The position numbers and the translations under genes were made by a program. Under the pieces are notes generated by a model, which did not search any database, was not told the DNA's origin, and saw nothing but the letters and a program-made list of their open reading frames with translations. This document shows, one piece after another, positions 1-11,614 of a stretch of 64,000 nt of DNA. The stretch covers positions 41,985,779 through 42,049,778 of the forward strand of contig CM046354.1 of NCBI GenBank assembly GCA_025403435.1, written 5' to 3'. The DNA is from Artocarpus heterophyllus. Its lineage: Eukaryota; Streptophyta; Magnoliopsida; Rosales; Moraceae. Each line of letters opens with the position of its first letter. The first letter of the stretch is position 1.

Positions 1-378
1 CAACTCCTCGAACCTATCCCAATTAATATTCTTGTTGTTTTTTAAATGTTTGGCTTGCTTCCACCAAGCATTAGCATTGCCTTTAAATTTGTAAGCTGCA
101 AATTCCACATGGTATTCCACTGGTACTCGGAGGGTATCCAGATGTTTTACTACTAAGTCTAACCAATACTAAACCAGTTGCGAGTCCCCGTTTTTGTCAA
201 ATGTTGGAATAGATGCACGCTGAAATTTCTTAAAGTACTTATGCTAGTAACTTGCCTCTGAATCCTCTGGCCTAGCCCTTGCTGCCATCTGCCAAAAGGT
301 AGCAAACATCACGCCTATCATACCTTCATCATCTATCGAGTTTGCGTCAGCTACAGTTGGACGACGTCTAGGCGCCAT
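1..378 (-). pseudogene. Gypsy-1 gag, N-terminal part, broken
   Basis: This is the start of a Ty3/gypsy capsid (gag) frame read leftwards from an ATG at 378. The protein opens MAPRRRPTVADANS and further on reads AYKFKGNANAWWKQ, which matches the WW-containing core of plant gypsy gag proteins that package the retroelement RNA in virus-like particles. At least two in-frame TAG codons interrupt it (after EASY and after DSQLV), so it cannot make a full capsid. It continues off the left edge. The primer-binding site and LTR lie just upstream at 465-2541, the expected order for a minus-strand element. The gypsy gag identity is strong; the clade is inferred from the LTR it shares with Gypsy-2. Confidence 0.8.
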
Positions 379-464
379 TCTTTCAATTCTAAAAACAAAA
401 TTGGACTGTCAACGGTATTTCATTGTCGTACCTGTGTGCATAATTCTCAAGGTTCAAAACCGAT

Positions 465-477
465 GGCTCTAATACCA
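465..477 (-). promoter_or_regulatory. Gypsy-1 primer-binding site (tRNA-Met)
   Basis: On the minus strand this reads TGGTATTAGAGCC, one base from the usual plant initiator-tRNA-Met complement TGGTATCAGAGCC. It sits three bases inside the LTR edge at 481, where reverse transcription would be primed. It fixes the element's orientation and marks the adjoining LTR as the 5' copy. Confidence 0.85.
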
Positions 478-480
478 TTC

Positions 481-2541
481 TGTCACGCCTCAAAATCCAA
501 GAGGTGACATGGTGGATTAATTAATTTAATTAAATCAAATTTTAGTTAAAAAATTGCAATTAAAGAATTTAGTTGGTTATTAAAAATTTGATGAAATTGA
601 ACCTTTTAAATCTCTTATCAAAGTGATAAAACAGATAAGACAAAATAATTTAGAAAGGTAGACACGAGTGGGCCTCACCAGACACACATTGGTGCACACA
701 AATATAGTATTAACAATAATTAAAATTACAACCATAGTCCAATATAAGACATAAGAAATTAAAACATGCCTTGATTAGTCAATGCAAATAACCTACTCAA
801 AATCTTTTCCTACTCGCGAGTTCAATCAATAGCCTCCCAATCAGTCCTAAGTTGAATTCCACCTAAGGGGGAAAGGTTTGAAAACAAATAAAATGTGAGT
901 GAAAGGCTTCTTAGGACTAGAATTTAAAATCATTTAATTTGAAAATGAAATTTATCATTTAGAAAAATATTTGGAAAATAGAATTAAATAAATAACTCAA
1001 TTAAATCATTCTTACCAAAAACAGTTCATTGTTTGTCCATAAAGGGTCTTATTATCTTTTCTTAGGCAAACCATAAATGTCACCACTGCAGTGGCCCAAT
1101 TGGTTTTCGAGACCTACCTTCAAGGTCGTACTCTACATGACCCAATCTCTAAGTATGATATCTTGCCCATTTAAGCATTTCTATCATTATTCAAATCTCA
1201 TTTTGCCAAGTGAGTTTGTTTACATTCATTATGCGATTCATTATGAATATCACATCATTCAACAGTTTATGAAAACAACTAATAATTTTTTTTTTTTAAT
1301 CATTCATTGAAAAACATTTTAGAAGAATTCATTTTTAGGGCAAAATCATTCAAAACATGGTTACCAAAGAAGGGTAAGAGTCCTACCTCAATATCTGACA
1401 TCGTGACTCAGCATCATAGTCCCGATCCACTATACGTTAGCTCTATGAAACCACAAACAACCTTAAATAAAGACTAAGTTCACAAATGTCTAGCTTGGGT
1501 ACTCTACACTACTAAGTTATCTCATGGTGTCTTAGTGTACCTTTGAAGTTCATAAAAATCATTCTACAGGATCAAAGTCTTTAACTAGGTTTAAAACAAT
1601 GAAAACGGGTGGAAAACATCAAATTTTATGGAGCCATGTCAGCCTGTCGAACTTCCTACTCCGACCTACCAAACTCCATAGTTCGGCCTATTGGCCATAC
1701 AACACCAGATTGCTGAACTTTCCCAGGTTCGGCATGCCGATGCGATGAGTCTGGCCTACCGATGCTCAACATTAGCCTGCCAAACTAGAAAAATTTGGAA
1801 ATTTCTAGATTCAAGCTTCGGCCTCCCCAAGCTCAAATCTTCATTTCCAAACAGTTTTTCAATTCCTAGAGCATGCATAATGATCATAAATGATAGAAAA
1901 ACATACTAGAACACTTTTAAACACATTCAAACAAGATTTACATATTAATTTTCAAAGAAATCCAAAAATAGACAAAAAGAGAAAATTTTGGTTTAATCCA
2001 TTTTTCATCAAATAAAGCCTAGATTCTAGATGATTTGAGTCTTACTAACTTAGATTGAAGGTTTCCTAAGCTCATAAAACTCAGATTTCAACATTCTAAG
2101 AAAATTTAGAAATTTGGGAAAAGGTTAAAGTTTTGAAAAATAGAGTAACTAACCTTGAATTTGATCTTGAAAAGGATTTGTGGATGCTCAATTGAGTCTC
2201 CAAGCTTCCAATTTAGTTGAGATTTAAGGGTTGAGCTCTAAAATTTTGAAACAAATTTGAGAGGGAATAGAGAAAGAAAGAGACAGCATGAGAGAAGGGG
2301 GGAAGAGAGAGACAGCGTCTAGGAGAGTAAGAGAGTGAGGAGAGGGAAAGTGAAATAAATAGAAATAGAGAGAGCAGTTTTTAGAATGAAAGTCATGTCC
2401 TGCATATTGTTTTTCAAAATGGGACATATTGAGCATTTGACAAATTGTTTTGTTTAAAAATTCAAAATAACAAATAAATATAATTAAGAGTGATTAAAAA
2501 TAAATAGAAATAACATTAATTTAGAAATATCACAAAATAAG
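481..2541 (-). mobile_element. Gypsy-1 5' LTR, truncated
   Basis: This long terminal repeat is the reverse-strand counterpart of the LTR at 33146-35280, recognisable along nearly all of its length (CT/GA-rich block, the same 22-bp dyad array, similar ends). On the minus strand it ends GGCGTGACA next to the primer-binding site. The opposite end lacks roughly the first 90 bases found in the other copy and is replaced at about 2541 by a piece of copia coding sequence. The short open frames in it (for example 1077-1310 and 2224-2436) are chance frames in LTR DNA. Confidence 0.8.
1639..1783. repeat. 21-22 bp dyad array in Gypsy-1 LTR
   Basis: Seven degenerate copies of the dyad TCGGCCTGCCGA start at about 1639, 1661, 1683, 1705, 1729, 1751 and 1772, so the spacing is 22, 22, 22, 24, 22 and 21 bp. 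The dyads are GC-rich and the surrounding LTR is AT-rich. In the element's own sense the centre reads AG. The same kind of array occurs in unrelated copia and gypsy elements in this window. Confidence 0.8.
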
Positions 2542-2615
2542 TTAACATGACCTAATCTAAGGTGCCATAGGTATGTTTCATTATCAGAAGAAACCTTTTG
2601 CTTCTTGGGTTTTGG
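2542..2615 (-). pseudogene. copia pol scrap (GAG-pre-integrase)
   Basis: Read on the minus strand this short piece encodes [20 protein letters not shown], the zinc-finger region just before the copia integrase, with the two histidines in place. It is wedged between the truncated Gypsy-1 LTR and the end of a copia LTR at 2616. Its wording differs from the A-D family, so it comes from another copia lineage. It is probably the remnant target into which element A landed. Confidence 0.65.
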
Positions 2616-4402
2616 TGTTGGAAATAAAGTGTGCAGCGGAATTTTAAAATTTTTTTTCATCAGAGTAATTTCCAAAACACAAGTTTGACATGTTATATGT
2701 ATAAATTAAACAGATCTTACTAACCTCAGTGTGCCGAAGAACCTCCGCAACCTGTGTAGAGAAGTAACGTTCCAGAAGAGCCTCAACCAACTGGTCTTCT
2801 TTGCTATTCTCTATCCACAATCGGAGTGAGTGTGGGCTCACACGTACAGCTTTTCCACAGGTGACTCTCCTTCCAACCAATAGAGAGAACCCAAAGCTAA
2901 TATTCGTGATTTGTGAACAAAAGCTCTCAGGGATTTTTCAGATGCTCACTAGAAGAGTATCACTCTTAATCTCTCAAACTGATCTGAGTAAATCATGAGA
3001 CTCACTCCCTTTTTATATCTATTGGTCCTGGGGTCATTCCATATCAGATTAGGTCTCAAAAACTCAAAACAGAATCAAGTTCGGATCAATATCTGATAAG
3101 ATCTATGTGAAAACGCGTAATCTTATCTTCGCTGATCGACAGGCCAAACATTCTGATCAGCAGGCCAAACAGGCCACTTCGGTAGGCCGAACACGTCATC
3201 TGGCAGGCCGAACTCTTGAGAAAAAATCTCCACGAATCTTTTATTTTCCACCCGAGATTCTAAAGGATAAAGTCTCAGTTTTGATTCAAATAACCCAATA
3301 GAGAAGTTATCTGATCAAAACAAACTTTATCAAGATAATCTCTAAGAAAATAAATCAATTCACAATAATTCTACAAGTTTATCTTGTTCTAATTTTGTAC
3401 AAAATTAAAACAAGCGATAAATAGACAAGAATTATCTGATCGCAATAATTCAACAAGTTTACCTTGAACTAATTTCTTACAAAATTAATTCAACTGATAA
3501 ACAGACATGAATTATTTGATTCTTACAAATTTTAAACCAATTTGATAAATCCGACATAAGACACCAATTATTGGAAAAGCACGCCGTGTCGTTACAGGAT
3601 TTTGTGAGCTAGTAAAGGGGACCAAAATGGACCTATAAAGTTCAAGCTCATGATAATTATGAAACCTAATATCCCAGATATACATTTCACAATTATCAAC
3701 TCCAACGCTACTCCATTAAAAGCTTGGAGCTGCACTCTTGAACTTTATAGAATTACAAAGCTCGAGTAGCTAAGTCTCCATGACATATCATAGTGTATCG
3801 CATCCCCATATGATCATCCATAATCGGCTTAAGGACAAGTTCTGTCTTACCTTCACGATTATTTTTATCTTACGTTCCATTGTCTCACCATTAGAAAACT
3901 TACCATCCAAAGAGAGAATACCATTCGGTTACACCTATGTATCCAAATGGTTGAGCGCTCCAGTTTTTCAATTACAGGACAACGCATATAAGAGGATATC
4001 TCCTAAAGAGGAGCTATGGATTCCATATCTATGAATAACAAGTCTACGCTACCAATGACAACGTCACCTATGACAACGTGCCAATGTTTCTATTCATGAA
4101 GTCCAACTCTAGAAAACATAACAATCTTTACATGAATAAAGCGCCCAACTTTATTCCCTTGATTGTGGATCATATGTTTTAGACCATCACCTTAAGAATC
4201 GTGTCTTCCGCATAATCAGTCCATCATATGCCTAATTCTTAAGGTTTAGACTGACAGTCTCAAACTACTATTTGCTTATCATACATTCAACAAATATGAA
4301 CGTAAAGAGGACAAGATTTGGTATATGAATAGATTCTTTATTGATAAAAATGTCTCCAAAAATGTATTACATTTTTACTCCTTAGGGCATACATGTCTAA
4401 CA
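2616..4402 (-). mobile_element. copia A 3' LTR
   Basis: On the minus strand it begins TGTTAGACATGTATGCCC and ends TTTCCAACA, with the terminal TG and CA of an LTR. It is 1787 bp, shorter than its sister LTRs (about 2.0-2.1 kb). An internal deletion of roughly 220 bp is visible at about 4050, where CTACGCTAC runs straight into the sequence of the CACATCGTCACC region. A dyad array lies at 3136-3211 on the upstream side of the TATA region. A polypurine stretch (GTGCAAGTGCGAGA on the minus strand) follows pol just outside the LTR. Confidence 0.85.
3134..3213. repeat. dyad array in copia A 3' LTR
   Basis: Four copies of the TCGGCAGGCCGA dyad start at about 3136, 3157, 3179 and 3200 (spacing 21, 22, 21 bp). 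The third copy has long matching arms. Several CG steps have become TG or CA, as expected from decay of methylated cytosines. The cluster lies in U3, about 120-200 bp upstream of the TATA-like stretch near 3009-3019. Confidence 0.8.
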
Positions 4403-4416
4403 ATCTCGCACTTGCA

Positions 4417-5937
4417 CTAAGTGAGTAAATACAGCAAATTTCGCATCCCCATAGCTTCCACATGCCTCTCGAAGACTCTCCCAGTAAGTGTCTTCGTAAA
4501 TGGATAAGCTAAATTGTCCTCTGACGCAATCTTGCACACCGTGACATGCCTGCCCTCAACGAAGTCCTTTTTCACATGATACTTCCGATCAATATGCTTA
4601 CTCTTCTTGTGAAATCTTGGTTCCTTTGCATTAGCTACCGCCGCACTGTTATCACAGTACAATGATACTGCTTTATCCATACCAGGAACTACCTCAAGAT
4701 CCCCAAGGAACTTGCGGAGCCACACTGCTTCTTTCGAAGCATCACTAGCCGCCACATATTCGGCCTCCACCGTCGAATCCGAAGTGCAATCTTGCTTCGC
4801 ACTTCTCCAACTGATGGCACCGCCACCCAGAGTAAACACAAACCCCGAAGTCGATTTCCTAGAATCTAGACAGGATTGAAAATCTGAATCAGTGTATCCT
4901 AGGGGAGTCAAGTCCTCACCCGAATACACAAGCATATACCTTCGAGTCCTTCTCAGGTACTTGAAAATATGCTTTACCGCAACCCAATGGTTCGGTCCTG
5001 GATCCACCAAAAATCGACTTACAATCCCGACTGCATAGCTAATATCCCGTCGTGTGCAAAGCATGGCATAAAAGAGACTACCCACTGCCGAAGCATAAGG
5101 CACCTTCTTCATGTATTCTCTTTCTTCATAAGACTTTGGAGAGTCTTTCTTAGAAAGAGTAATTCCAGACCTAGATGGTTGCCCACCTTTCTTGGAATCC
5201 TGCATTGCAAACCTCTTGAGAATTTTATCTATGTAGCCGGCCTGAGACAAAGCTATCATTTTGTTCTTCCTATCCCGAAAGATCTGGATACCGAGAACAA
5301 AATTAGCCTCACCCAAGTCCTTCAAGTCAAACTGCTTGGTCAACCATAATTTGACTGATGACAACGTCCCAACATCATTACCAATTAGCAGAATATCATC
5401 TACATAGAGCAGTAGAAAAACCACCTTCCCATCCTTTATGTGTTTGTAAACACATAGTTCATCCACGTTTTGTGAGAACCCATAAGTTTTGATCACTTGA
5501 TCAAATGTAATATTCCAAGAACGAGAAACCTGCTTAAGTCCATAAATAGACTTTAGCAGTTTACAAACCTTACCCTCTTGACCCGCGACCTTGAACCCGT
5601 CTGGTTGTTCCATATAAATGGACTCATCAAGATAGCCATTCAAAAAAGCCATCTTGACATCCATTTGCAAAATCTCGTAATCGAGAGCAGCAGCTATGGA
5701 CAAGAGAATCTGGATGGACTTAAGCATGGCTACAGGCGAAAAGGTTTCCTCATAATCGATTCCTTCCTTTTGCATAAAACCCTTAGCTACCAGTCTAGCC
5801 TTAAAGGTTTCGCCCTTTCCATCCACTCCTCTTTTCCTCTTGTAGATCCACTTACACCCTATGGGTTTTACCCCTTTGGAAAGATCCACAAGCTCCCAGA
5901 CCCAATTTGTCTCCATAGATTTCATCTCAATGTTCAT
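4417..5937 (-). pseudogene. copia A RT-RNase H
   Basis: A 506-codon open frame carries the reverse transcriptase and RNase H that copy retroelement RNA into DNA. It starts inside RT with [20 protein letters not shown]; the catalytic YVDD is at residues 178-181, the [13 protein letters not shown] motif near 130-142, and the RNase H part with [19 protein letters not shown] and [12 protein letters not shown] lies in the C-terminal third. It ends LLYLLT plus stop beside the polypurine tract. The apparent start at MNIEMKSM is only an internal methionine: a stop just upstream (PYTYTEA in B, P-stop-TYAEA here) cuts this frame from integrase. Confidence 0.9.
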
Positions 5938-7371
5938 GGCCTCGGTCCAGAGTTTTGAATCAACATCTTCAATAGCTTCTGCGTAAGTTTAAGGATCCCT
6001 GTCATGTTCATCCGATCCAGCCAAAAATACCTCCCCATTGAACATATACCTTTCAGGTTGACGCCCGATCCTCCCACTACGCCGAAGCCCCTGAGGTTAT
6101 TGTTCAGGTTTGTTTGGTTTTTCTACACCGACCAGAATGGTTTCGTTCGGAACCTCCAGAGTGAACGGATCAACCCTTAACTCCTCAAGCACCACTTTGC
6201 TTCGAGGTTTAAAGTCGTTCATGTAACTCTCCTCAAGGAAAGTTGCATTAGTTGAAACCACGACTTTATTTTCCTTTGGGTTATAAAAATAACCCCCTTT
6301 AGTCCCTTTTGGATATCCAACAAACACGCAAACTTCCGAACGTGCTTCCAACTTATTTGGATCCTTAAACAGGACATGAGCTGGACATCCCCATATGCGA
6401 ATATGGTTTAAAGATGTCTTCCGTCTTGTCCACAACTCGTGAGGAGTTTTAGGGACCAATTTTGAAGGCACATTGTTCAAAAGATAACATGTGGTTTGTA
6501 GTGCATATCCCCAAAAGGATAAAGGCAATGATGAATAACTCATCATGGACCTAATCATGTCCAACAAAGTCCTATTCCTTCTCTCCGCTACGCCATTCTG
6601 CTGCAGAGTGCCCGGCGCAGTCAAATGGGATAAAATCCCATTCTCTAACAAGTGTCCCAAGAACTCATCAGAAAGGTATTCCCCACCTCGATCAGATCGA
6701 AGTGCCTTTATGGGTCTACCCAATTGCTTTTCCACTTCGGTCTGAAACTCCCTGAACTTATCATAAGTTTCGGTTTTGTGGTACATTAGGTACACATACC
6801 CATATCTTGAGTAATCATCAATAAAAGTGACAAAGTACTCATACCCTCCTCGTGCCCGGATGTTCATTGGTCCGCAAACATCACTATGCACAAGTTCTGG
6901 AACCCCTTCGGCCCTTTTGCCTTTAGACCCGTATGGTGTTTTGGTCATTTTACCCTCCAAACAAGATTCACATTGAGGTATAGATTCCACCTTTAAGTGA
7001 CTTAAAGGTCCATCCCTTACCAACCTTTGAATCCTATTCAGGTTGATATGGCCAAGGCGCAAATGCCAAAGATAAGTCTTATTAGAGTGAGAAATTTTAA
7101 GTCTTTTTGAGTCATTATCATTTATCTCAGCACTAAGCAATAAGTCCATCTTAGGTTTGATAAAATATAGATTATTTTGCATCAATCCAGAACAGATAAA
7201 AGATTTGTTTTTACGAATCACCACTTTTTCATTAAAAGATACCACGTAGGAGTCTTTAAATAAAGAAGATACAGAAATTAAATTCCTTTTAAATTTAGGA
7301 ACATAAAAACAATCTCACAAAATTAAATTCCTATAATTATCAAAATAAAGATGGACATCTCCCACTACTTT
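5938..7371 (-). pseudogene. copia A integrase region
   Basis: The main open stretch (6097-7245, 382 codons) is the integrase that inserts the DNA copy. The HHCC zinc finger is at H61, H66, C92, C95 and the D,D35E catalytic triad at D122, D185 and E221, with 35 residues between the last two. [18 protein letters not shown] follows, as in copia integrase C-termini. Two stops lie downstream: a CAA to TAA change after NKPEQ, and the P-stop-TYAEA stop. Another lies upstream at about 7316, where the arginine of LILRDCFY is a TGA. All active-site residues remain, so the loss of function comes from the stops. Confidence 0.88.
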
Positions 7372-7772
7372 CGCTGAGACCAAGGATCCATCGCCCATCC
7401 GAAGCGTTAAGTCTTCACTAAGTAGACTTCTCGTTTCTTTGAATCCCTGCAGAGAAACACAAATATGATTAGTTGCACCAGAATCTATGACCCAGATGTC
7501 ACTGGATTCCTCAACCAAACAAGTTTCTAAATATAGAAGATCACACCTACCTCCCTTGGAAAGGAAGTCCTTGCAATGCTTCTTTATATGCCTGACCTTT
7601 CCATAGAAGAAGCACTTAAGCTTCTTTGGGTTCTTCTTCTTGCTCTTGGTTGCAGGAGGAATAGAAGACTTCCCACTCTTGGCCCGTTGCTTCTTTCCAT
7701 TCAAAGAGTTAGGATTGGAACCAGAAGCAGCTACCATATTGGCCTCACCACCAGTAGGAGACTCCCTGATCA
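7315..7772 (-). pseudogene. copia A gag C-terminus and protease
   Basis: This frame covers the end of gag, the nucleocapsid and the aspartic protease. A lysine-rich stretch precedes KCFFYGKVRHIKKHC, where the second cysteine of the CCHC zinc knuckle (C in B) has become tyrosine. The protease active site WVIDSGATNH is intact. The upstream part of gag is separated: the frame runs into foreign DNA after the codons for RES at 7773 and resumes at 10879. The stop at the right-hand end of pol (TGA at about 7316) separates it from integrase. Confidence 0.85.
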
Positions 7773-7922
7773 CTATGATATGGGGATAAGATGCACTATG
7801 ATATAGAAGTAGTTAGGATGATATGGGGATACGATGCACTATGATATAGAAGTAGTTAGGATACCTGCTTTTCCAATAATTGGGAGTCTCCTGCTGGTGG
7901 TGAGGCCAAATGGACCTAATGG
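7739..7922. other. patchwork junction with inverted repeat and 43-bp tandem repeat
   Basis: About 150 bp of filler joins A's gag to a plus-strand copia fragment. It contains a 43-bp unit twice (7777-7819 and 7820-7862), built on LTR sequence GGGGATACGATGCACTATG plus AGAAGTAGTTAGGAT. Next comes a short LTR piece (CTTTTCCAATAATTGG, about 7868-7883). Then 7882-7909 repeats the gag sequence of 7739-7766 in inverted orientation with one mismatch. The two arms could fold into a 28-bp stem with a loop of about 115 bases. Confidence 0.8.
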
Positions 7923-8861
7923 ACCAAATTATGGTTGACCAAGCAGTTTGACATGAAGGACTTAGGTGAGGCTAATTTTGTTCTCGGTATCCAGATCATT
8001 CGGGATAGGAAGAACAAAATGATAGCTTTATCACAGGCCGGCAACATAGATAAAATTCTCAGGAGGTTTGCAATGTAGGATTCCAAGAAAGGTGGGCAAC
8101 CATCTAGGTCTGGAATTACTCTTTCTAAGAAAGACTCTCCAAAGTCTTATGAAGAAAGAGAATACATGAAGAAGGTGCCTTATGCTTCGGCAGTGGGTAG
8201 TCTCATGTATGCCATGCTTTGCACACGGCCGGATATTAGCTATGCGGTCGGGATTGTAAGTCGATTTCAGGCGGATCCAAGACCGAACCATTGGGTTGTA
8301 GTAAAGCATATTTTCAAGTACCTGAGAAGGACTCGAGGGTATATGCTTGTGTATTCGGGTGAGGACTTGACTCCTCTAGGATACACTAATTTGGATTTTC
8401 AATCCTGTCTAGATTTGAGGAAATCGACTTCGGGGTTTGTGTTTACTCTGGGTGGCGGTGCCATCAGTTGGAGAAGTGCGAAGGAAGATTGCACTTCAGA
8501 TTCAACGATGGAGGCCGAATATGTGGCAGCTAGTGATGCTTCGAAAGAATCAGTGTGGCTCCGCAAGTTCCTTAGGGATCTTGAGGTAGTTCCTGGTATG
8601 GATAAAGCGGTATCACTGTACTGTGATAACAGTGCGGCGGTAGCTAATGCTAAGGAACCAAGATTTCATAAGAAGAGTAAGCATATTGATCGGAAGTATC
8701 ATGTGATAAAGGACTTCGTTGAGGGCGGGCATGTCACGGTGTGCAAGATTGCGTCAGAGGACAATTTAGCTGATCCATTTATGAAGACACTTACTGGGAG
8801 AGTCTTCGAGAGGCATATGGAAGCTATGGGGATGCGAAATTTGCTGTATTTACTCACTTAG
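7919..8861 (+). pseudogene. copia RT C-terminus and RNase H, plus-strand insert
   Basis: A plus-strand copy of the same copia family, holding only the end of pol. It starts in RT at [20 protein letters not shown], has one stop in RRFAM-stop-DSKKGG (CAG to TAG) and then stays open for 231 codons from 8166. Motifs are [39 protein letters not shown] and [20 protein letters not shown]. It ends LLYLLT-stop, followed by the polypurine tract and an LTR at 8876. RT catalytic residues are missing, so this is a 5'-truncated element inserted in A. Confidence 0.9.
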
Positions 8862-10299
8862 TGCAAGTGGGAGATTGTTAGACATGTATGCCCTAAGGAG
8901 TAAAAATGTAATACGTTTTTGGAGACATTTTTATCAATAAAGAATTTATTCATTTATCTATATACCAAATCTAGTCCTCTTTACGTTCATATTTGTTGAA
9001 TGTATGATAAGCAAACAGTAGTCTGAGACTGTCAGTCTAAACCTTAAGAATTGGGCATATGATGGGATGATTATGCGGTAGACACGATTCTTAAGGTGAT
9101 GGTCTAAAACACATGATCCGCAATCGAGGGAATAAAGTTGGGCGCTTTATTCATGTAAAGATTGTAATGTTGTCTATATCCCTTTTGGGAGATGGTTTGT
9201 CTTGACCATTGGAGTTGGACTCCATGAATAGAAACATTGGTGCGTTGTCATAGGTGACGACGTGTTGGATCGGGACATAAAGTGAATTGATTTGGATTAA
9301 TAATTCTATCTTGGCAAATCGATTCACTTTAGACAGTCATTTGTATTGTATCTTAATCCTGAGATGAATAGTGGGCCCGTTATTTCGACTTGTGTCTTTT
9401 GATGTACCAATGGGTGACTCCCACATCTCTATAGTGGTATGCATGCCGGTATGTTGGAGGCATGACTCTTGATAGCGTAGACTTGTTATTCATAGATATG
9501 GAATCCATGGCTCTTCTTTAGGAGTAATGATATCCTCTTATATTCGTTGTCCTGTAATTAGAAAACTGGAGTGCTCAACCATTTGGATACATAGGTGTAA
9601 CTGAATGGTATACTATCTTTGGATGGTAAGTTTTCTAATGGTAAGACAATGGAACGTTAGATAAAAATAATCGGGAAGGTAAGACAGAACTTGTCCTTAA
9701 GCCGATTATGGGGATATGATGCACTATGATATGTCATGGAGACTTGGCTACACGAGCTTCGTAATTCTATAAAGTTCGAGAGTGCAGCTCCAAGCTTTCA
9801 GTGGAGTAGCGTTGGAGTTGATAATTGGGAAATGTATATCTGGGATATTGGGTTTCATAATTATCATGAGCTTGAACTTTATAGGTCCATTTTGGTCCCC
9901 TTTGCTAGCTCACAAAATCCTGTAACGACACGGCGTGCTTTTCTAATAATTGGTGACTTATGTCGGATTTATCATATTGGTTTAAAATTTGTAAGAATCA
10001 AATAATTCATGTCTATTTATCGATTGAATTAATTTTGTAAGAAATTAGTTCAAGATAAACTTGTTGAATTATTGCGATCAGATAATTCTTGTCTATTTAT
10101 CGGTTGTTTTAATTTTGGACAAATTAGAACAAGATAAACTTGTAGAATTATTGTGAATCGATTTATTTTCTTAGAGATTATCTTGATAAAGTTTGTTTTG
10201 ATCAGATAACTTCTCTATTGGGTTATTTGAATCAAAACTGAGACTTTATCCTTTAGAATCTTGGGTGGAAAATAAAAGATTCGCGGAGATTTTTTCTCG

Positions 10300-10365
10300 G
10301 TAGTTCGGCCTGCCGGATGACGTGTTCGGCCAGCCGAACTGGCCTGTTCGGCCTACCAATCAGCG
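10300..10365. repeat. dyad array upstream of copia TATA box
   Basis: Three dyads are clear: GTTCGGCCTGCCGGA, GTTCGGCCAGCCGAAC and GTTCGGCCTACCAA, with a partial ACTGGCC between. The middle one has perfect 7-bp arms around a two-base centre. The block ends about 115 bp before the TATA box at 10478, a position typical of proximal promoter elements. Confidence 0.75.
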
Positions 10366-10477
10366 GAGATAAGATTACACATTTTCATGCAGATCTTATC
10401 AGATATTGATCTGAACTTAATTCTGTTTCGAGTTTTTGAGACCTAATCTGATATGGACTGACCCTAGGACCAATAGG

Positions 10478-10488
10478 TATAAAAAGGG
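10478..10488 (+). promoter_or_regulatory. copia LTR TATA box
   Basis: TATAAAAAGGG lies about 390 bp before the LTR end, so the LTR divides into roughly 1.6 kb of U3 and under 0.4 kb of R plus U5. The same box is conserved, read on the minus strand, in the other family LTRs. Confidence 0.75.
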
Positions 10489-10878
10489 AGTGAGTCTCAT
10501 GATTTACTCAGATCAATTTGAGAGATTAAGAGTGATACTCTTCTAGTGAGCATCTGAAAACTCCCTGAGAGCTTTTGTTCACAAATCATGAACACTAGCT
10601 TTGGGTTCTCTCTATTGGTTGGAAGGAGAGTCACCGGTGGAAGAGCTGTACGTGTGAGCCCACACTCACTCCGGTTGTGGATAGAGAATAGCAAAGAAGA
10701 CCAGTTGGTTGAGGCTCTTCTAGAACGTTACTTCTCTACATAGGTTGCGGAGGTTCTTCGGCACACTGAGGTTAGTAAGATCTATTTAATTTATACATAT
10801 AACATGTCAAACTTGTGTTTTTGGAAATTACTTTGATGGAAATTTTTAAAATTCCGCTGCGCACTTTGTTTCCAACAA

Positions 10879-11460
10879 AAACTCCTGTAACTATTTCATC
10901 AGTTCTGTCAAGGTCATATCCCATCTATTACTTAAGTTAAAAGTAGCTCTAAACGGAATAAATTACTTAGACAGAGTCTCAAAGACCATAGTCATCTGAG
11001 TTTCAGCATTGATGTCGGCTCTATTGGTTTGAGCCTCAGCGAGATAACCCATGACCAACATCATGTGCTCCTTTACAGATGTCCCTGGTCTCTGTCTATA
11101 GTTTAAGAGTTTCCGAAGCACCCCTTGCCGCTTCGTTATGGCCTGGCTTCCGAAGATATCCTCAAGATTATCCAAGATCTGCTTCGCAGTCTCATAATCC
11201 TGATGTTGAGCCTGCAGCACGTTGTTCATGCTGGCCATAACATAGCAGCGGGCCTGATCATTAGCGTCTTTCCAGCAGTCGTACGCTTAGAATTGCTCAT
11301 TACTGGAGTCTCCCGTAGGCTCGGGAGGACAAGGAGCTGTCAGAACATATTTCAGTTTCTCAAAGGAAAGGACGATGTCCAGGTTCCGTTTCCAATCGTT
11401 ATAGTTCGCACCGGTTAATTGGTTGTTGTCAAGTGTCGATGATAAAGTGTTTTTAGACAT
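10879..11460 (-). pseudogene. copia A gag, N-terminal part
   Basis: Capsid-coding frame starting at the ATG at 11460 (MSKNTLSSTLDNNQLTGANY). It continues through MASMNNVLQAQHQDYETAKQ and QMTMVFETLSK into LTELMK-stop-LQEF, where the plus-strand insert interrupts it at 10878. This is the GAG family common in plant copia elements. Stops are seen at SNEQF-stop (CAA to TAA), LSK-stop (GAA to TAA) and the LMK-stop-LQ position. Its continuation is 7315-7772. The start was chosen because B and D begin at the same codon. Confidence 0.85.
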
Positions 11461-11614
11461 TTTCAATCTACAATAAAGAATCATATACCAAACATAAGCA
11501 AACATATATAATAATTTAGTAAGATAACACAATCATGTAAAATCATACAAATGTGTTTATGTGTCAAAACCTTGAAAATATCACAACCTTACAACGATAC
11601 TTCCCAACTCAGAA

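Larger units (their letters stand above)
8876..10877 (+). mobile_element. copia 3' LTR of the plus-strand insert
   Basis: This 2002-bp LTR begins TGTTAGACATGTATGCCC right after the polypurine stretch and ends TTTGTTTCCAACA exactly where A's gag resumes. It is complete and gives the clearest view of the family's promoter: TATA box at 10478, dyad cluster at about 10300-10365. AATAAA occurs about 60 bases after its start. The exact LTR terminus at 10877 with no 5-bp target duplication (about 7 gag bases are missing across the insert) suggests a one-ended or recombinational event rather than normal integration. Confidence 0.88.

Noticed and set aside
3780..4034. 84-codon frame repeated at 14379 and 22021
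   Set aside because: Lies in U3 of the copia LTRs on the antisense side, changes frame with small indels; repeated because the LTR is repeated.
5578..5958. 126-codon plus-strand frame, also present at 16428-16808
   Set aside because: Conserved only because it mirrors conserved RT codons on the minus strand in A and B; the protein has no recognisable features.
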